From: Ostreiculturibacter nitratireducens
GTDB lineage: Bacteria > Pseudomonadota > Alphaproteobacteria > Rhodobacterales > Rhodobacteraceae
Direction of reading: 5' to 3'
DNA: 64,000 nucleotides
Assembly (NCBI RefSeq): GCF_032670585.1
Contig: NZ_JAVQHL010000001.1
Span: 372,001-436,000 of the forward strand
The position numbers and the translations under genes were made by a program. The notes beneath the pieces were generated by a model. The model ran no database searches. It was not told the origin of the DNA and saw only the letters and a list, made by a program, of their open reading frames with translations. Shown one piece after another: positions 8,604-16,829 of this stretch (positions within the stretch are counted from its first letter, which is position 1; every line of letters starts with the position of its first letter).

Positions 8604-9323
8604 TCAGCGCGGCGCCCTGTCTTCCTTCCTGCGCCCCGCTGAACGGCCCTGTTCGACGACGCCATTCCCGCCGTCGTCGCGGTCTTCGAACTGGTGCCGG
8701 ATCTTCAACGCGAGATGCTCGAGGTGGGCCTGGATCTCCTTTCGGACCAGCTTCGGGTCCCGCCGCTCCAGCCCTTCGACGATGCCGCCATGCTGGCGCA
8801 GGACACGCTCGCGACTTGCGGGCTGGCTCGCGGAAAGATACCGGGCGCGCCACAGGCGGGCCAGGAAGGCGTTATGCGTCTCCGCCAGCGCCTCGTTGTG
8901 CGAAGCCTTCGCGATCGCGAGGTGAAAACCCATGTCGATCTCGAAAAGCTCGAGCTTGTCGACATGGCCGTAAAGGTCCGTCATCCGTTCATGAATCGCC
9001 CGGATATCCGCGATCTCACGTTCGGTCGCGTTGTCGCAGGCAAGCTCTCCGGAAAGCACTTCCAGCGCCCGCAGCACGTCGATCGCGTCGGATATCTCCT
9101 TGAGCGACGGGTTCGCCACGATCGGACTTCGCGAGGGGCGCAGGAGCACCAGCCCCTCCTTCGCCAGAATGCGGATCGCCTCGCGCATCGGCGTCCGACT
9201 GACGCCCATGTCCGCGGCATTGTCCCGTTCCTTGATGGTCGATCCCGGAGGCAGCTTGCCGCGCAGTATGTCACGGCGCAGCTGGTTCGCGATATGGTCG
9301 GGCAGAGACGGCTCCACCATCAC
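8604..9323 (-). CDS. GntR-family (FCD) transcriptional regulator
   Basis: This 239-aa repressor or activator has an N-terminal winged helix (about 8-75, IANQLRRDILRGKLPPGSTIKERD) and a C-terminal all-helical FCD ligand-binding domain (about 85-215) with metal-binding-type His residues (DMGFHLAIAKASHNE). It is divergent from TRAP dctP. The palindrome TTTGGTATACCAAA lies between them and recurs in two other divergent promoters of this region, so it is the best candidate regulator of the whole 9-25 kb catabolic set. The effector is probably an intermediate of that pathway. Confidence 0.88.
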   Translation of the reverse strand: MMVEPSLPDHIANQLRRDILRGKLPPGSTIKERDNAADMGVSRTPMREAIRILAKEGLVLLRPSRSPIVANPSLKEISDAIDVLRALEVLSGELACDNATEREIADIRAIHERMTDLYGHVDKLELFEIDMGFHLAIAKASHNEALAETHNAFLARLWRARYLSASQPASRERVLRQHGGIVEGLERRDPKLVRKEIQAHLEHLALKIRHQFEDRDDGGNGVVEQGRSAGRRKEDRAPR

Positions 9324-9394
9324 CGGGCTCTCCCCGCTCGGATCGGCACAACACCCCTTTTGCCGGGCTCATGGCGGCGCCGGGAACATTGCTA

Positions 9395-9408
9395 TTTGGT
9401 ATACCAAA
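9395..9408. promoter_or_regulatory. Probable GntR operator, copy 1
   Basis: The perfect 14-bp palindrome TTTGGTATACCAAA lies between the divergent GntR gene and dctP. An identical copy is at 18686-18699 and a variant at 22317-22334. The GGT/ACC arms resemble GntR/FCD-type operators. A smaller inverted repeat (TAACG-N4-CGTTA, 9425-9438) lies just downstream. Confidence 0.7.
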
Positions 9409-9535
9409 AATGATTGATTGTCGATAACGACTTCGTTAGCGTTTCCTTTGCGGGATGGCGCACCGTTCCGTTCGAGGAGGAATAAAACAAGACTTGAAAC
9501 GAAAGCGGCAAAAGCCGCGAAATGGGAGGAGCCAT

Positions 9536-10549
9536 ATGAAAATCAATACCTTTTTGCGCACGGCAGCTGTCGCCGCGCTTGTAGCCGCCCCCGCGACGGC
9601 GCAAACGACCCTACGAATCCAGACGCATTACGCGCCGGAAACGGTTTCCGGGAAGCTTGCCGCTCAGTTCGTCGATGACATCCAGACCATGTCGAACGGC
9701 GATATCCAGATCGAGATGTTCTATTCGTCGTCCGTCGTCGCGACCGTCGAAACCTTCGACGCCGCCGTGAACGGCATCGTCGACTGCGACATGACGGGTG
9801 GCGCCTACCAGACCGGCAAGAACCCCGCCTTCCAGTTCGTGGGCGACATCATGGGCGGCTACGACACGCCCTACCAGCAGCTCTCATGGCTCTACCACGG
9901 CGGCGGTTACGACGCGGCGCAACAGCTTTACAACGCGCAGGGCATGCAGCTCATCGGTTGGTGGATCTACGGCCAGGAATCCCTTTCCTCCTCGAAGCCG
10001 CTCGCCGGCCCCGACGATCTGAAGGGCTGGAAGTTCCGCTCCCCCCCGGGTCTGGAGACCGAGATCTTTGAAGAACTCGGCGCATCGCCCATCGTGATGG
10101 ACTTCACCGAGATCTTCACCGCTCTCGAGACCGGCATCATCGACGGCGCCGACGCTTCGGGCCTCGCCAACAACGTCGGCCTCGGTCTTTACGACATCGT
10201 CAAGCACGCGACCTTCCCCGGCTTCCACTCGATGCCATCCGACCACCTCGCCTGCAACAAGGCGGTTTGGGACGGGCTCTCGGACAGCCAGCGCCGGATC
10301 ATCGACACGGCCATGCAGAAGCTCGCGCTCCAGACGGCCCTGACCTTCGAAAAGGCCAACGCCGAGGCGGCGGCCAAGCTGAAGGCCGAGGGCGTCACGC
10401 TTTGGGACTGGTCGCCCGAGGATCGCGCGGCTTTCCGTGCCGGCGCCCAGAAAGCCTGGGAACGCTGGGCCGAGAAGACCCCGGAAGCGCGTGCCCTCGT
10501 GGACAGCCACAAGGCATACCTCGCGCAACTCGGCCTTCTGGCCGATTGA
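9536..10549 (+). CDS. dctP: TRAP transporter substrate-binding protein DctP
   Basis: This 337-aa periplasmic receptor belongs to a tripartite ATP-independent transporter. A signal peptide (MKINTFLRTAAVAALVAAPATAQ) precedes a DctP fold starting TTLRIQTHYAPETVSG. The ligand-contact strand is near WKFRSPPGLET, with the family's carboxylate-binding Arg, and is followed by FTEIFTALETGIIDGAD. Ligands of this class are usually organic acids. I set the start at 9536, after GGGAGGA and just before the signal peptide; the frame is open 27 codons further upstream but has no such support. It heads the dctPQM operon and is followed by a strong hairpin before dctQ. Confidence 0.92.
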   Translation: MKINTFLRTAAVAALVAAPATAQTTLRIQTHYAPETVSGKLAAQFVDDIQTMSNGDIQIEMFYSSSVVATVETFDAAVNGIVDCDMTGGAYQTGKNPAFQFVGDIMGGYDTPYQQLSWLYHGGGYDAAQQLYNAQGMQLIGWWIYGQESLSSSKPLAGPDDLKGWKFRSPPGLETEIFEELGASPIVMDFTEIFTALETGIIDGADASGLANNVGLGLYDIVKHATFPGFHSMPSDHLACNKAVWDGLSDSQRRIIDTAMQKLALQTALTFEKANAEAAAKLKAEGVTLWDWSPEDRAAFRAGAQKAWERWAEKTPEARALVDSHKAYLAQLGLLAD

Positions 10550-10583
10550 TGCGGGCGGTCTGATGCTCGCCTGAAAAAAGCGG

Positions 10584-10610
10584 CGGCGGGCCCGGAAGGG
10601 CTCGCCGTTT
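10584..10610 (+). terminator. Intra-operon hairpin between dctP and dctQ
   Basis: A 10-bp stem (CGGCGGGCCC, GGAA loop, GGGCTCGCCG, one G-U pair) is followed by TTT. It is placed to protect or partly terminate the dctP transcript, which would give more binding protein than membrane subunits, a common TRAP arrangement. Partial read-through into dctQM is inferred because no separate promoter is evident. Confidence 0.6.
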
Positions 10611-10646
10611 CCATATGCATCGCAGGAACGCCCCGGGAGGAATGGC

Positions 10647-11453
10647 ATGAACGGCGAGAGTGTCTGGCTAGGTCCGCTGAGAGGTCCGGTTCGCCTGCTG
10701 ATGATCGGCTTCGCCATCCTGGCGGTTGGCCTGATCGCCTGGCTGATAGTCGGCCACGCGGTTTTCGGCAGCGAGGTCGCAATGTACGAGATGCTGCGTC
10801 CGGCCGGACGCCCGCTGGTGCAGGCGACGCTTCTGTCGCTCGGAGCGGCCCTTCTCCTGGCCTCGATGTACCTTTCCGACACGATCGGAGCGATCGAGCC
10901 GCGGCCAACCGGATTCGTCGACGTCATCTCGCTCATCTGCTCGCGGCTGGCGATGATCGGCATTGTATTCGTGGTCATCGTGATGTTCTACGAAGTCGTC
11001 TCGCGTTACGTCTTCGAAAAGCCGACACTCTGGGCCAACGAACTGTCCCTTTGGATCGCGGGCTTCGTGTTCCTGCTCGCCGGGCTCTACGCCAAGCAGC
11101 AGCGCAGCCATATCCGCATCTACATCATCTATGACCTCATGCCCCGGTGGGCGCAGAAGCTCTGCGACTGCGTTTCAGTAGCGCTGATCTGGGCCTTCAC
11201 GCTCGCCCTCGTCTGGGGCGGCTACAACGAGGCGCGGGACAAGTTCTTCCGTGGCGAGACGTTCGGGACCGCCTGGGATCCCCCGATACCTGCAACGATC
11301 AAGCCCGCCATCCTGATCATCATTGCCCTTGTCGCGATCCAATCTCTCTCGAACCTGATCGCCGACTGGAACAAGCCGCCAGAGTCGCACACGCCGATGG
11401 ATGACATCGACGAGACCGAGATCGAGAACATCCGTCGCACGCTGGAGGAATGA
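10647..11453 (+). CDS. dctQ: TRAP transporter small permease DctQ
   Basis: This 268-aa inner-membrane protein is the small subunit of the TRAP transporter. It is longer than the usual 160-200 aa. An N-terminal extension carries about two additional hydrophobic segments (near residues 15-40 and 65-80), then comes the standard four-helix DctQ domain (about 95-235) with the WANELSLWIAGFVFLLAGLYA motif, followed by an acidic tail. It ends one base before the dctM start. It couples the binding protein to the large permease. Confidence 0.88.
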   Translation: MNGESVWLGPLRGPVRLLMIGFAILAVGLIAWLIVGHAVFGSEVAMYEMLRPAGRPLVQATLLSLGAALLLASMYLSDTIGAIEPRPTGFVDVISLICSRLAMIGIVFVVIVMFYEVVSRYVFEKPTLWANELSLWIAGFVFLLAGLYAKQQRSHIRIYIIYDLMPRWAQKLCDCVSVALIWAFTLALVWGGYNEARDKFFRGETFGTAWDPPIPATIKPAILIIIALVAIQSLSNLIADWNKPPESHTPMDDIDETEIENIRRTLEE

Positions 11454-11454
11454 A

Positions 11455-13089
11455 ATGGAATTTCTGAGCGCCTTCGGCTGGATGCAGGTGCCTGACATCG
11501 GCACGCTGAGCCTCATCCTGCTACTCGGCATGTTCGTCCTCCTTGCGATCGGCATGCCGCTGGGTTTCGCCTCGGCGTTCCTCGCCGTCGCGACGCTCGT
11601 GATGAAGTTCGGCCCGGAGCTTCTTTTCCGCGACTTCGGGCGCGGCCCGTTCTCGGTTCTGGGTCAGGCGATCTACCGGCAGATGACGAACTACGTCCTC
11701 ATATCTGTGCCGCTCTTCATCTTCATGGCCGCGCTTCTGGAACGGTCCGGCATCGCGCGGGACATGTATTCCTCGCTCAACGTCTGGCTGTCGCGCACCC
11801 GGGGCGGCATCGCGATCGTCACCTCGATCATGGCCGTGATCATGGCCGCGATGTCCGGGATCATCGGCGGCGAGGTCGTGCTTCTCGGCCTCATCGCGCT
11901 GCCGCAGATGCTCAGGCTCGGGTACAACCAGAACCTCGCGATCGGCACGATCTGCGCGAGCGGAAGCCTCGGCACCATGATCCCGCCGTCCATCGTCCTG
12001 ATCTTCTACGGGCTTGTGACGGAGACCTCGATCAAGGCGCTCTTCACCGCCTCCTTCCTGCCGGGCTTCATGCTGGCTTCGTTCTTCATCATCTACATCG
12101 TCCTTCGGTCGCACCTGAATCCCGACCAGGCGCCGCTGCCGCCCCCTGACCCGAATGACCCGCCGGGGCGCGAGAAGTTTCTTCTGTTCATCGGCTTCCT
12201 GAGTTGTCTCATCGTGGGGGCGAGCATCGTTCTGGCGCTGCGCAACGTCTTCTTCACGCTGACCGGCGCGAACGTCGTGACCGAGGGCGTGGAGCCCATC
12301 CCGCTCGGCATGGTGAGCGATCTTCCCTGGATCCTCGGCGCGGGCGTGCTGGCGCTGGTGCTGATCTTCGTGGTCATCGGAAAGGAACGCACGCTTCTCG
12401 GGTGGAAGATGGGCAAGGGTCTCGTGGCGCCGCTGATCGTCATTGGAGTCGTCCTTGGCTCGATCTACGGCGGCATCACCGGCATCACCGAGGCTGCGGG
12501 CATGGGCGTCATCGCTGTCTTCGTCATCGGCCTCGTCCGCCGCGAGATGACATTCGAGATCGTCTGGGACGCGGTGATGCGCACCCTGAAGTCGACCGGA
12601 ACCATCATCTGGGTGACCATCGGCGCGGCGGCGCTCGCGGCGGCCTACACGCTGGCGGGCGGCCCGACCTATGTCGCGGAACTGATCGTGGGCACTGACC
12701 TCCCGACGATGGGCATCATCCTTGTCATGATGGTGATCTTCCTGATCATGGGGATGTTCATGGACTGGGTCGGCATCGTCCTTCTCATCATGCCCGTCTT
12801 CCTGCCGATCGTGCTGCGCCTTCCGGTGGAGGAAATCGGCGTCTTCGGCCAGCTGGAACCGCGGCACGTCGCGATCTGGTTCGGCGTCGTCTTCTGCATG
12901 AACATGCAGGTGAGCTTCCTGTCGCCGCCCTTCGGTCCGGCCGCCTTCTACCTGAAATCGGTCGCACCGCCGCACATCTCGCTGACGGACATCTTCCGAG
13001 GGTTCCTGCCGTTCATCGGCATCCAGATCCTGGCGCTGTCCGTTCTGCTGATCTGGCCAGGGATCGTCACCCTCTTCCTCGGGAGCTAG
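11455..13089 (+). CDS. dctM: TRAP transporter large permease DctM
   Basis: This 544-aa integral membrane protein of about 12-14 helices forms the ion-coupled translocation channel of the TRAP system. Family motifs include MSGIIGGEVVLLGLIALPQM, ASGSLGTMIPPSIVLIFYGL and GITEAAGMGVIAVFVIGL. A central insertion of about 100 residues (230-330) makes it longer than the usual 425 aa, which matches the enlarged DctQ of this system. I chose the ATG at 11455, one base after the dctQ stop. Confidence 0.92.
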   Translation: MEFLSAFGWMQVPDIGTLSLILLLGMFVLLAIGMPLGFASAFLAVATLVMKFGPELLFRDFGRGPFSVLGQAIYRQMTNYVLISVPLFIFMAALLERSGIARDMYSSLNVWLSRTRGGIAIVTSIMAVIMAAMSGIIGGEVVLLGLIALPQMLRLGYNQNLAIGTICASGSLGTMIPPSIVLIFYGLVTETSIKALFTASFLPGFMLASFFIIYIVLRSHLNPDQAPLPPPDPNDPPGREKFLLFIGFLSCLIVGASIVLALRNVFFTLTGANVVTEGVEPIPLGMVSDLPWILGAGVLALVLIFVVIGKERTLLGWKMGKGLVAPLIVIGVVLGSIYGGITGITEAAGMGVIAVFVIGLVRREMTFEIVWDAVMRTLKSTGTIIWVTIGAAALAAAYTLAGGPTYVAELIVGTDLPTMGIILVMMVIFLIMGMFMDWVGIVLLIMPVFLPIVLRLPVEEIGVFGQLEPRHVAIWFGVVFCMNMQVSFLSPPFGPAAFYLKSVAPPHISLTDIFRGFLPFIGIQILALSVLLIWPGIVTLFLGS

Positions 13090-13169
13090 TGAGCGGGTGA
13101 AACACGGCTGCGCTGCATTTCGGCCCGAACGACCGGGCCGCCCAAACCATGATCCACGAGGTGCCCGCC

Positions 13170-14111
13170 ATGTTGTCTGAGGCCCAGATCGAACAGTTCG
13201 AGCGCGAGGGCGTGCTGGTGGTCGAGGACGTGTTGTCGCCAGACCTCCTCGGACGCATCCGTGCCGAATACGAGGATCTGCTCGACCGGCTTTACGAAGG
13301 ATGGCACGCCGAAGGGCTCGTCCCCTCGCCCGAGGGGATGGACTTCTGGGCCAAGCTTCTCACCAGCTACCGGGCCGGTTGTGACTGGTTCCAGCCGATG
13401 GACATCTCCCTTCCCGGCGACGCGATCCAGCCCGACACGCCTTTCCACTTCGGTCCCGCCGTTTTCAACATGGTGACGGATCGCACTCTTCTCGACCTGG
13501 TCGAGGACCTGATCGGGCCGGAGATCACGTCCAACCCGATCCAGCACGTCCGGTTGAAGCCGCCGTCGGACGCTCTGCGCAGCGACGAGATCCGCGCGCA
13601 CATCAGTTCCACCGACTGGCATCAGGACCGCGCCGTGGCGCACGAGGAAGGCGACCGGACGAACATGGTCACGATCTGGCTCGCGATCACCGACGCCACG
13701 GTCGAGAATGGCTGCCTGCAGGTCATCCCCGGCAAGCCCCAGATGTATCCGCACTGCCCGAAGAAGCAGACGGCGATAGCCGATGGCTTCCTGGACTATT
13801 CCAAAGCCCGCCCCCTGCCGGTCCGCGCGGGCGGCGCGGTAATATTCCATCCCCTGACGCCGCATGCCTCGCTCACCAACGTCTCCGACCGGTTCCGCTG
13901 GTCCTTCGACATTCGCTACAACGTCACCGGTCAACCGACTGGCCGCGCTCACTTTCCATCCTTCGTCGCCCGTTCCGAAAAGGATCCCGGTTCCGTCCTG
14001 ACCGACTGGCGCGACTGGCGCGATCTCTGGGTCGAGGCGCGTGCGCGGCTGAGCGGCCAGGCACATATCCCGATCCACCGCTGGCGTCACGACAGCCCGG
14101 CCTGCGCCTGA
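13170..14111 (+). CDS. Phytanoyl-CoA dioxygenase (PhyH) family oxygenase 1
   Basis: This is a 313-aa Fe(II)/2-oxoglutarate-dependent oxygenase. The facial triad is visible: the HxD pair in STDWHQDRAV and the distal His in FHPLTPHASLTNVSD, followed by an Arg that can bind 2-oxoglutarate (DRFRWSFDIRYN). The start at 13170 (MLSEAQIEQFEREG) is favoured by GAGGTG upstream; the in-frame ATG at 13149 lacks a ribosome-binding site. It lies directly downstream of dctM and upstream of a hydroxyacid dehydrogenase, so it may hydroxylate the imported compound. A second PhyH/dehydrogenase pair lies at 20-22 kb. The substrate is unknown. Confidence 0.85.
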   Translation: MLSEAQIEQFEREGVLVVEDVLSPDLLGRIRAEYEDLLDRLYEGWHAEGLVPSPEGMDFWAKLLTSYRAGCDWFQPMDISLPGDAIQPDTPFHFGPAVFNMVTDRTLLDLVEDLIGPEITSNPIQHVRLKPPSDALRSDEIRAHISSTDWHQDRAVAHEEGDRTNMVTIWLAITDATVENGCLQVIPGKPQMYPHCPKKQTAIADGFLDYSKARPLPVRAGGAVIFHPLTPHASLTNVSDRFRWSFDIRYNVTGQPTGRAHFPSFVARSEKDPGSVLTDWRDWRDLWVEARARLSGQAHIPIHRWRHDSPACA

Positions 14112-14265
14112 CGGGAGGACCTTGGCAAGCGTTCCGGCAACGCAGAAATTTCCGAGGCGCGGCAACGCCTCACTTCGGACGGAGCATGAGGTTCGGCGCT
14201 CAACGCGCTGGCACAAAATGGTTTGTCGACGCTGATACGGGCGATCGCAGGAAGGAGACGAACGC

Positions 14266-15150
14266 ATGGCGAAACCAAGGATCGGATTCATTGGCCTCGG
14301 TCTCATGGGGTCAGCCATGGTCGAGCGGCTTCAGGCCAAGGGCTATCCCGTAGCGGTGCTCGGACACCGCAACCGCGCCGGGATCGAGGCGGCGGTGAAG
14401 CGCGGCGCGAACGAGGCGGCCAGTGCGAAGCAGCTGGCCGAAGGCAGCGACATCGTGATGTTCTGCATGGGCACTTCGGAGCAGGTGGAAACCCGCGTCT
14501 ACGGCGACGACGGGGTTCTGGCGGGCGTGCGGCCGGGGCAGATCGTGATCGACTTCGGAACGTCGTTGCCCGGATCCACGAAGAAGATCGGCGCCGACAT
14601 GATGGAACGTGGTGCGGTCTACATGGACGCTCCGCTGGGCCGCACTCCGGCGCACGCGCGGGACGGTCTTCTGAACATCATGTGCGCGGGTGACGCCGCT
14701 GCCTATTCCGAGATCAGGCCGGTGCTCGACGATCTTGGGGAAAACGTCTTTCACCTTGGCCCCCTGGGCACGGGCCACACGATCAAGCTCATCAACAATT
14801 TCTTCGGCATGACCGTCGCCTGCGCCATGTCGGAGGCTTTCGCAATGGCAGACGCGGCCGGCGTTCCGCGCGACAAGCTCTACGATGCCATGTCCGCCGG
14901 TCCCCTGAGGTCCGGGATGATGGACTTCGTCCGCAACTACTCCGCCGAGGGCAAGATCGACCTCGCGTTCACCGTGGACAACGCCGTCAAGGACGTCGGT
15001 TACTACCGTTCGATGGCAGAGGAACTGGGCGTGCGCTCTCGCATGTCATCGGCCGCGAACGATACGCTGGTCGAGGCGAAGATGAACGGCTTCGGAGAAA
15101 AGATGGTACCTCAGCTGGTGGACTATCTGGCCGAACACCTGGCGGATTGA
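14266..15150 (+). CDS. 3-hydroxyisobutyrate-dehydrogenase-like NAD(P) oxidoreductase 1
   Basis: This 294-aa beta-hydroxyacid dehydrogenase has an N-terminal Rossmann motif (GFIGLGLMGSAM, about 6-17) and a catalytic Lys in GTGHTIKLINNFF (about 168). The usual substrate loop DAPVSGG is replaced by DAPLGRTP, and the paralogue at 21192 has the same change, so both probably act on the same unusual class of substrate. It follows PhyH 1 after about 150 bp and precedes an EamA exporter. Possible roles include tartronate-semialdehyde-type reduction, but the altered loop argues against assigning a standard name. Confidence 0.85.
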   Translation: MAKPRIGFIGLGLMGSAMVERLQAKGYPVAVLGHRNRAGIEAAVKRGANEAASAKQLAEGSDIVMFCMGTSEQVETRVYGDDGVLAGVRPGQIVIDFGTSLPGSTKKIGADMMERGAVYMDAPLGRTPAHARDGLLNIMCAGDAAAYSEIRPVLDDLGENVFHLGPLGTGHTIKLINNFFGMTVACAMSEAFAMADAAGVPRDKLYDAMSAGPLRSGMMDFVRNYSAEGKIDLAFTVDNAVKDVGYYRSMAEELGVRSRMSSAANDTLVEAKMNGFGEKMVPQLVDYLAEHLAD

Positions 15151-15157
15151 GGCCCCC

Positions 15158-16075
15158 ATGTCCACGGTCAGCCCGCGGGAGGAGAAGACGGCGCTCGGCG
15201 TCGGGGCGATGGCGCTGGCCGTGCTGTTCTTCACCTGCATCGACACTTCCGCGAAATGGCTGATCCTCGCCGGGCTTCCGGCGCTGCAAGTGGTCTTCGC
15301 ACGCTACGCCGGCCACTTCATCGTTTCACTGATCGTCTTCCTTCCCCGCGAGGGTCTCGCCGCGTTCCGGTCGAACAGCCCCAAGTGGCAGCTTCTGAGG
15401 GCCACGTTCCTTCTGGGAAGCACTGTTCTGAACTTCACCGCCCTCAGATACCTGCCGATTACCATCACGACGACGATCATGTTCGCGGGACCGATCGTCG
15501 TGACGCTCATGTCGATTCCGATCCTTGGCGAACAGGTCGGCATCCGCCGCATCGCCGCCGTCTGCACCGGCTTCCTCGGCGTCCTCGTCGTGATGCAACC
15601 CTGGGGGGCGGAGTTCCACCCAGCCATGTTCCTCTCCATCGCGGCCCTCACGAGCGCCGCGCTCTATTTCGTCATGACACGGATGCTCGCCGGGGTCGAA
15701 ACCAACGCAACGAGCCAGCTCTGGAGCAGCGGGCTCGCCATGGTCTGCATCGCGCCTTTCGCGTTGCCCGGATGGGTCTGGCCGACCTCGGCGCTGGACC
15801 TTGGCGTTCTCGTCATAATCGGCGTTTTCGGGGCGATGGGCCACACGGTGGCGACCTACGCGCACAGGCTCGCGGATGCCTCGATCCTCGCCCCGGTCGT
15901 CTACGTGCAACTCTTGTTCGCGTCCGCCGCGGGCTACCTCGTCTTCAACGCCCTGCCCACGATCTGGACGGTGACCGGCGGGCTGATCATCATCGGTGCC
16001 GGCATCTACATCTGGCACCGGGAACGGCAGAAGGTCGGGCGGCGCGCGAAAGTCCCGACGCGAGAAAGCGCCTAG
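15158..16075 (+). CDS. DMT-superfamily (EamA) transporter
   Basis: This 305-aa inner-membrane protein has about ten helices arranged as two EamA repeats (about 15-145 and 155-290). Such proteins usually export metabolites or amino acids. It lies 7 bp after the dehydrogenase and closes the plus-strand operon that starts with dctP, converging on an SDR gene with a 4-bp overlap of stop codons. The transported solute is unknown. Confidence 0.85.
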   Translation: MSTVSPREEKTALGVGAMALAVLFFTCIDTSAKWLILAGLPALQVVFARYAGHFIVSLIVFLPREGLAAFRSNSPKWQLLRATFLLGSTVLNFTALRYLPITITTTIMFAGPIVVTLMSIPILGEQVGIRRIAAVCTGFLGVLVVMQPWGAEFHPAMFLSIAALTSAALYFVMTRMLAGVETNATSQLWSSGLAMVCIAPFALPGWVWPTSALDLGVLVIIGVFGAMGHTVATYAHRLADASILAPVVYVQLLFASAAGYLVFNALPTIWTVTGGLIIIGAGIYIWHRERQKVGRRAKVPTRESA

Positions 16076-16806
16076 CCCCGACCGATATAAGGCATCGCGG
16101 TTGCCATGACCGTCATGAACTGCACGTTGGCGTCCAGCGGCAGGTTCGCCATGTGCAGGACGGAACTGGCGACATGCGTCGCGTCCATCACGGGCTCGAT
16201 CTGCATCGAGCCGTCGGCCTGCGGAACGCCCTTTGTCATCTTGGCGGCCATCTCGGTCAGGGCGTTGCCGATGTCGATCTGACCGCAGGCGATGTTGAAC
16301 CGCCGTCCGTCCAGCGACAGCGTCCGCGTCAGCCCGGTGACGGCATGTTTCGACATCGTGTATGGGACCGAGCCGTATCGCGGCACATGGGCCGAGACCG
16401 ATCCGTTGTTGATGATGCGTCCGCCCTGCGGGTCCTGCCGACGCATCAGGCCGAAGGCCGCGCGGGCGCAAAGGAACATACCGGTGATGTTCACATCCGA
16501 CAGCGCGCGCCAGTCCTCGACGGCGATCTCGTCGATCATAGCCGACGGCAAGCTGGCCCCGGCATTGTTGAAGAGCGCGTCGAGACGCCCCCACTCCTCC
16601 TTCAGACGCCCGAAGCCCGCCTCCACGGCTTCGGGATCGGTCACGTCGAAGGGCAGGACGAGCGCATTGGCGTGCCCCCCGGCGGTCTCCGCCAACGCTT
16701 CCTCCCGGCGGCCGACAAGGGCGACCTGCCAGCCGGCATCCAGAAATGTGCGCGCGGTGACACGGCCGATGCCGCTGCCCGCGCCGGTGATCATGATGCC
16801 GCTCAT
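16072..16806 (-). CDS. Short-chain dehydrogenase/reductase (SDR)
   Basis: This is a 244-aa classical SDR. The cofactor motif GAGSGIGR is near residues 7-15, the NNAG motif follows, and the catalytic Tyr/Lys pair is in SVPYTMSKHAV. The start at 16806 has GGGAGG upstream; a longer open frame is read-through. It lies 24 bp downstream of the dehydratase gene on the same strand. An SDR/dehydratase pair suggests oxidation of a sugar to an acid followed by dehydration, but the substrate is not evident. Confidence 0.86.
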   Translation of the reverse strand: MSGIMITGAGSGIGRVTARTFLDAGWQVALVGRREEALAETAGGHANALVLPFDVTDPEAVEAGFGRLKEEWGRLDALFNNAGASLPSAMIDEIAVEDWRALSDVNITGMFLCARAAFGLMRRQDPQGGRIINNGSVSAHVPRYGSVPYTMSKHAVTGLTRTLSLDGRRFNIACGQIDIGNALTEMAAKMTKGVPQADGSMQIEPVMDATHVASSVLHMANLPLDANVQFMTVMATAMPYIGRG

Positions 16807-16829
16807 CGCCCGGACCCTCCCCGTCCTTT

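Noticed and set aside
13149..13169. Earlier start for PhyH oxygenase 1
   Set aside because: There is no ribosome-binding site before it, and GAGGTG suits the ATG at 13170 better.
14154..14171. GAGGCG-N6-CGCCTC hairpin between PhyH 1 and the dehydrogenase
   Set aside because: No T-run follows and the genes seem to be one operon, so it is not called a terminator.
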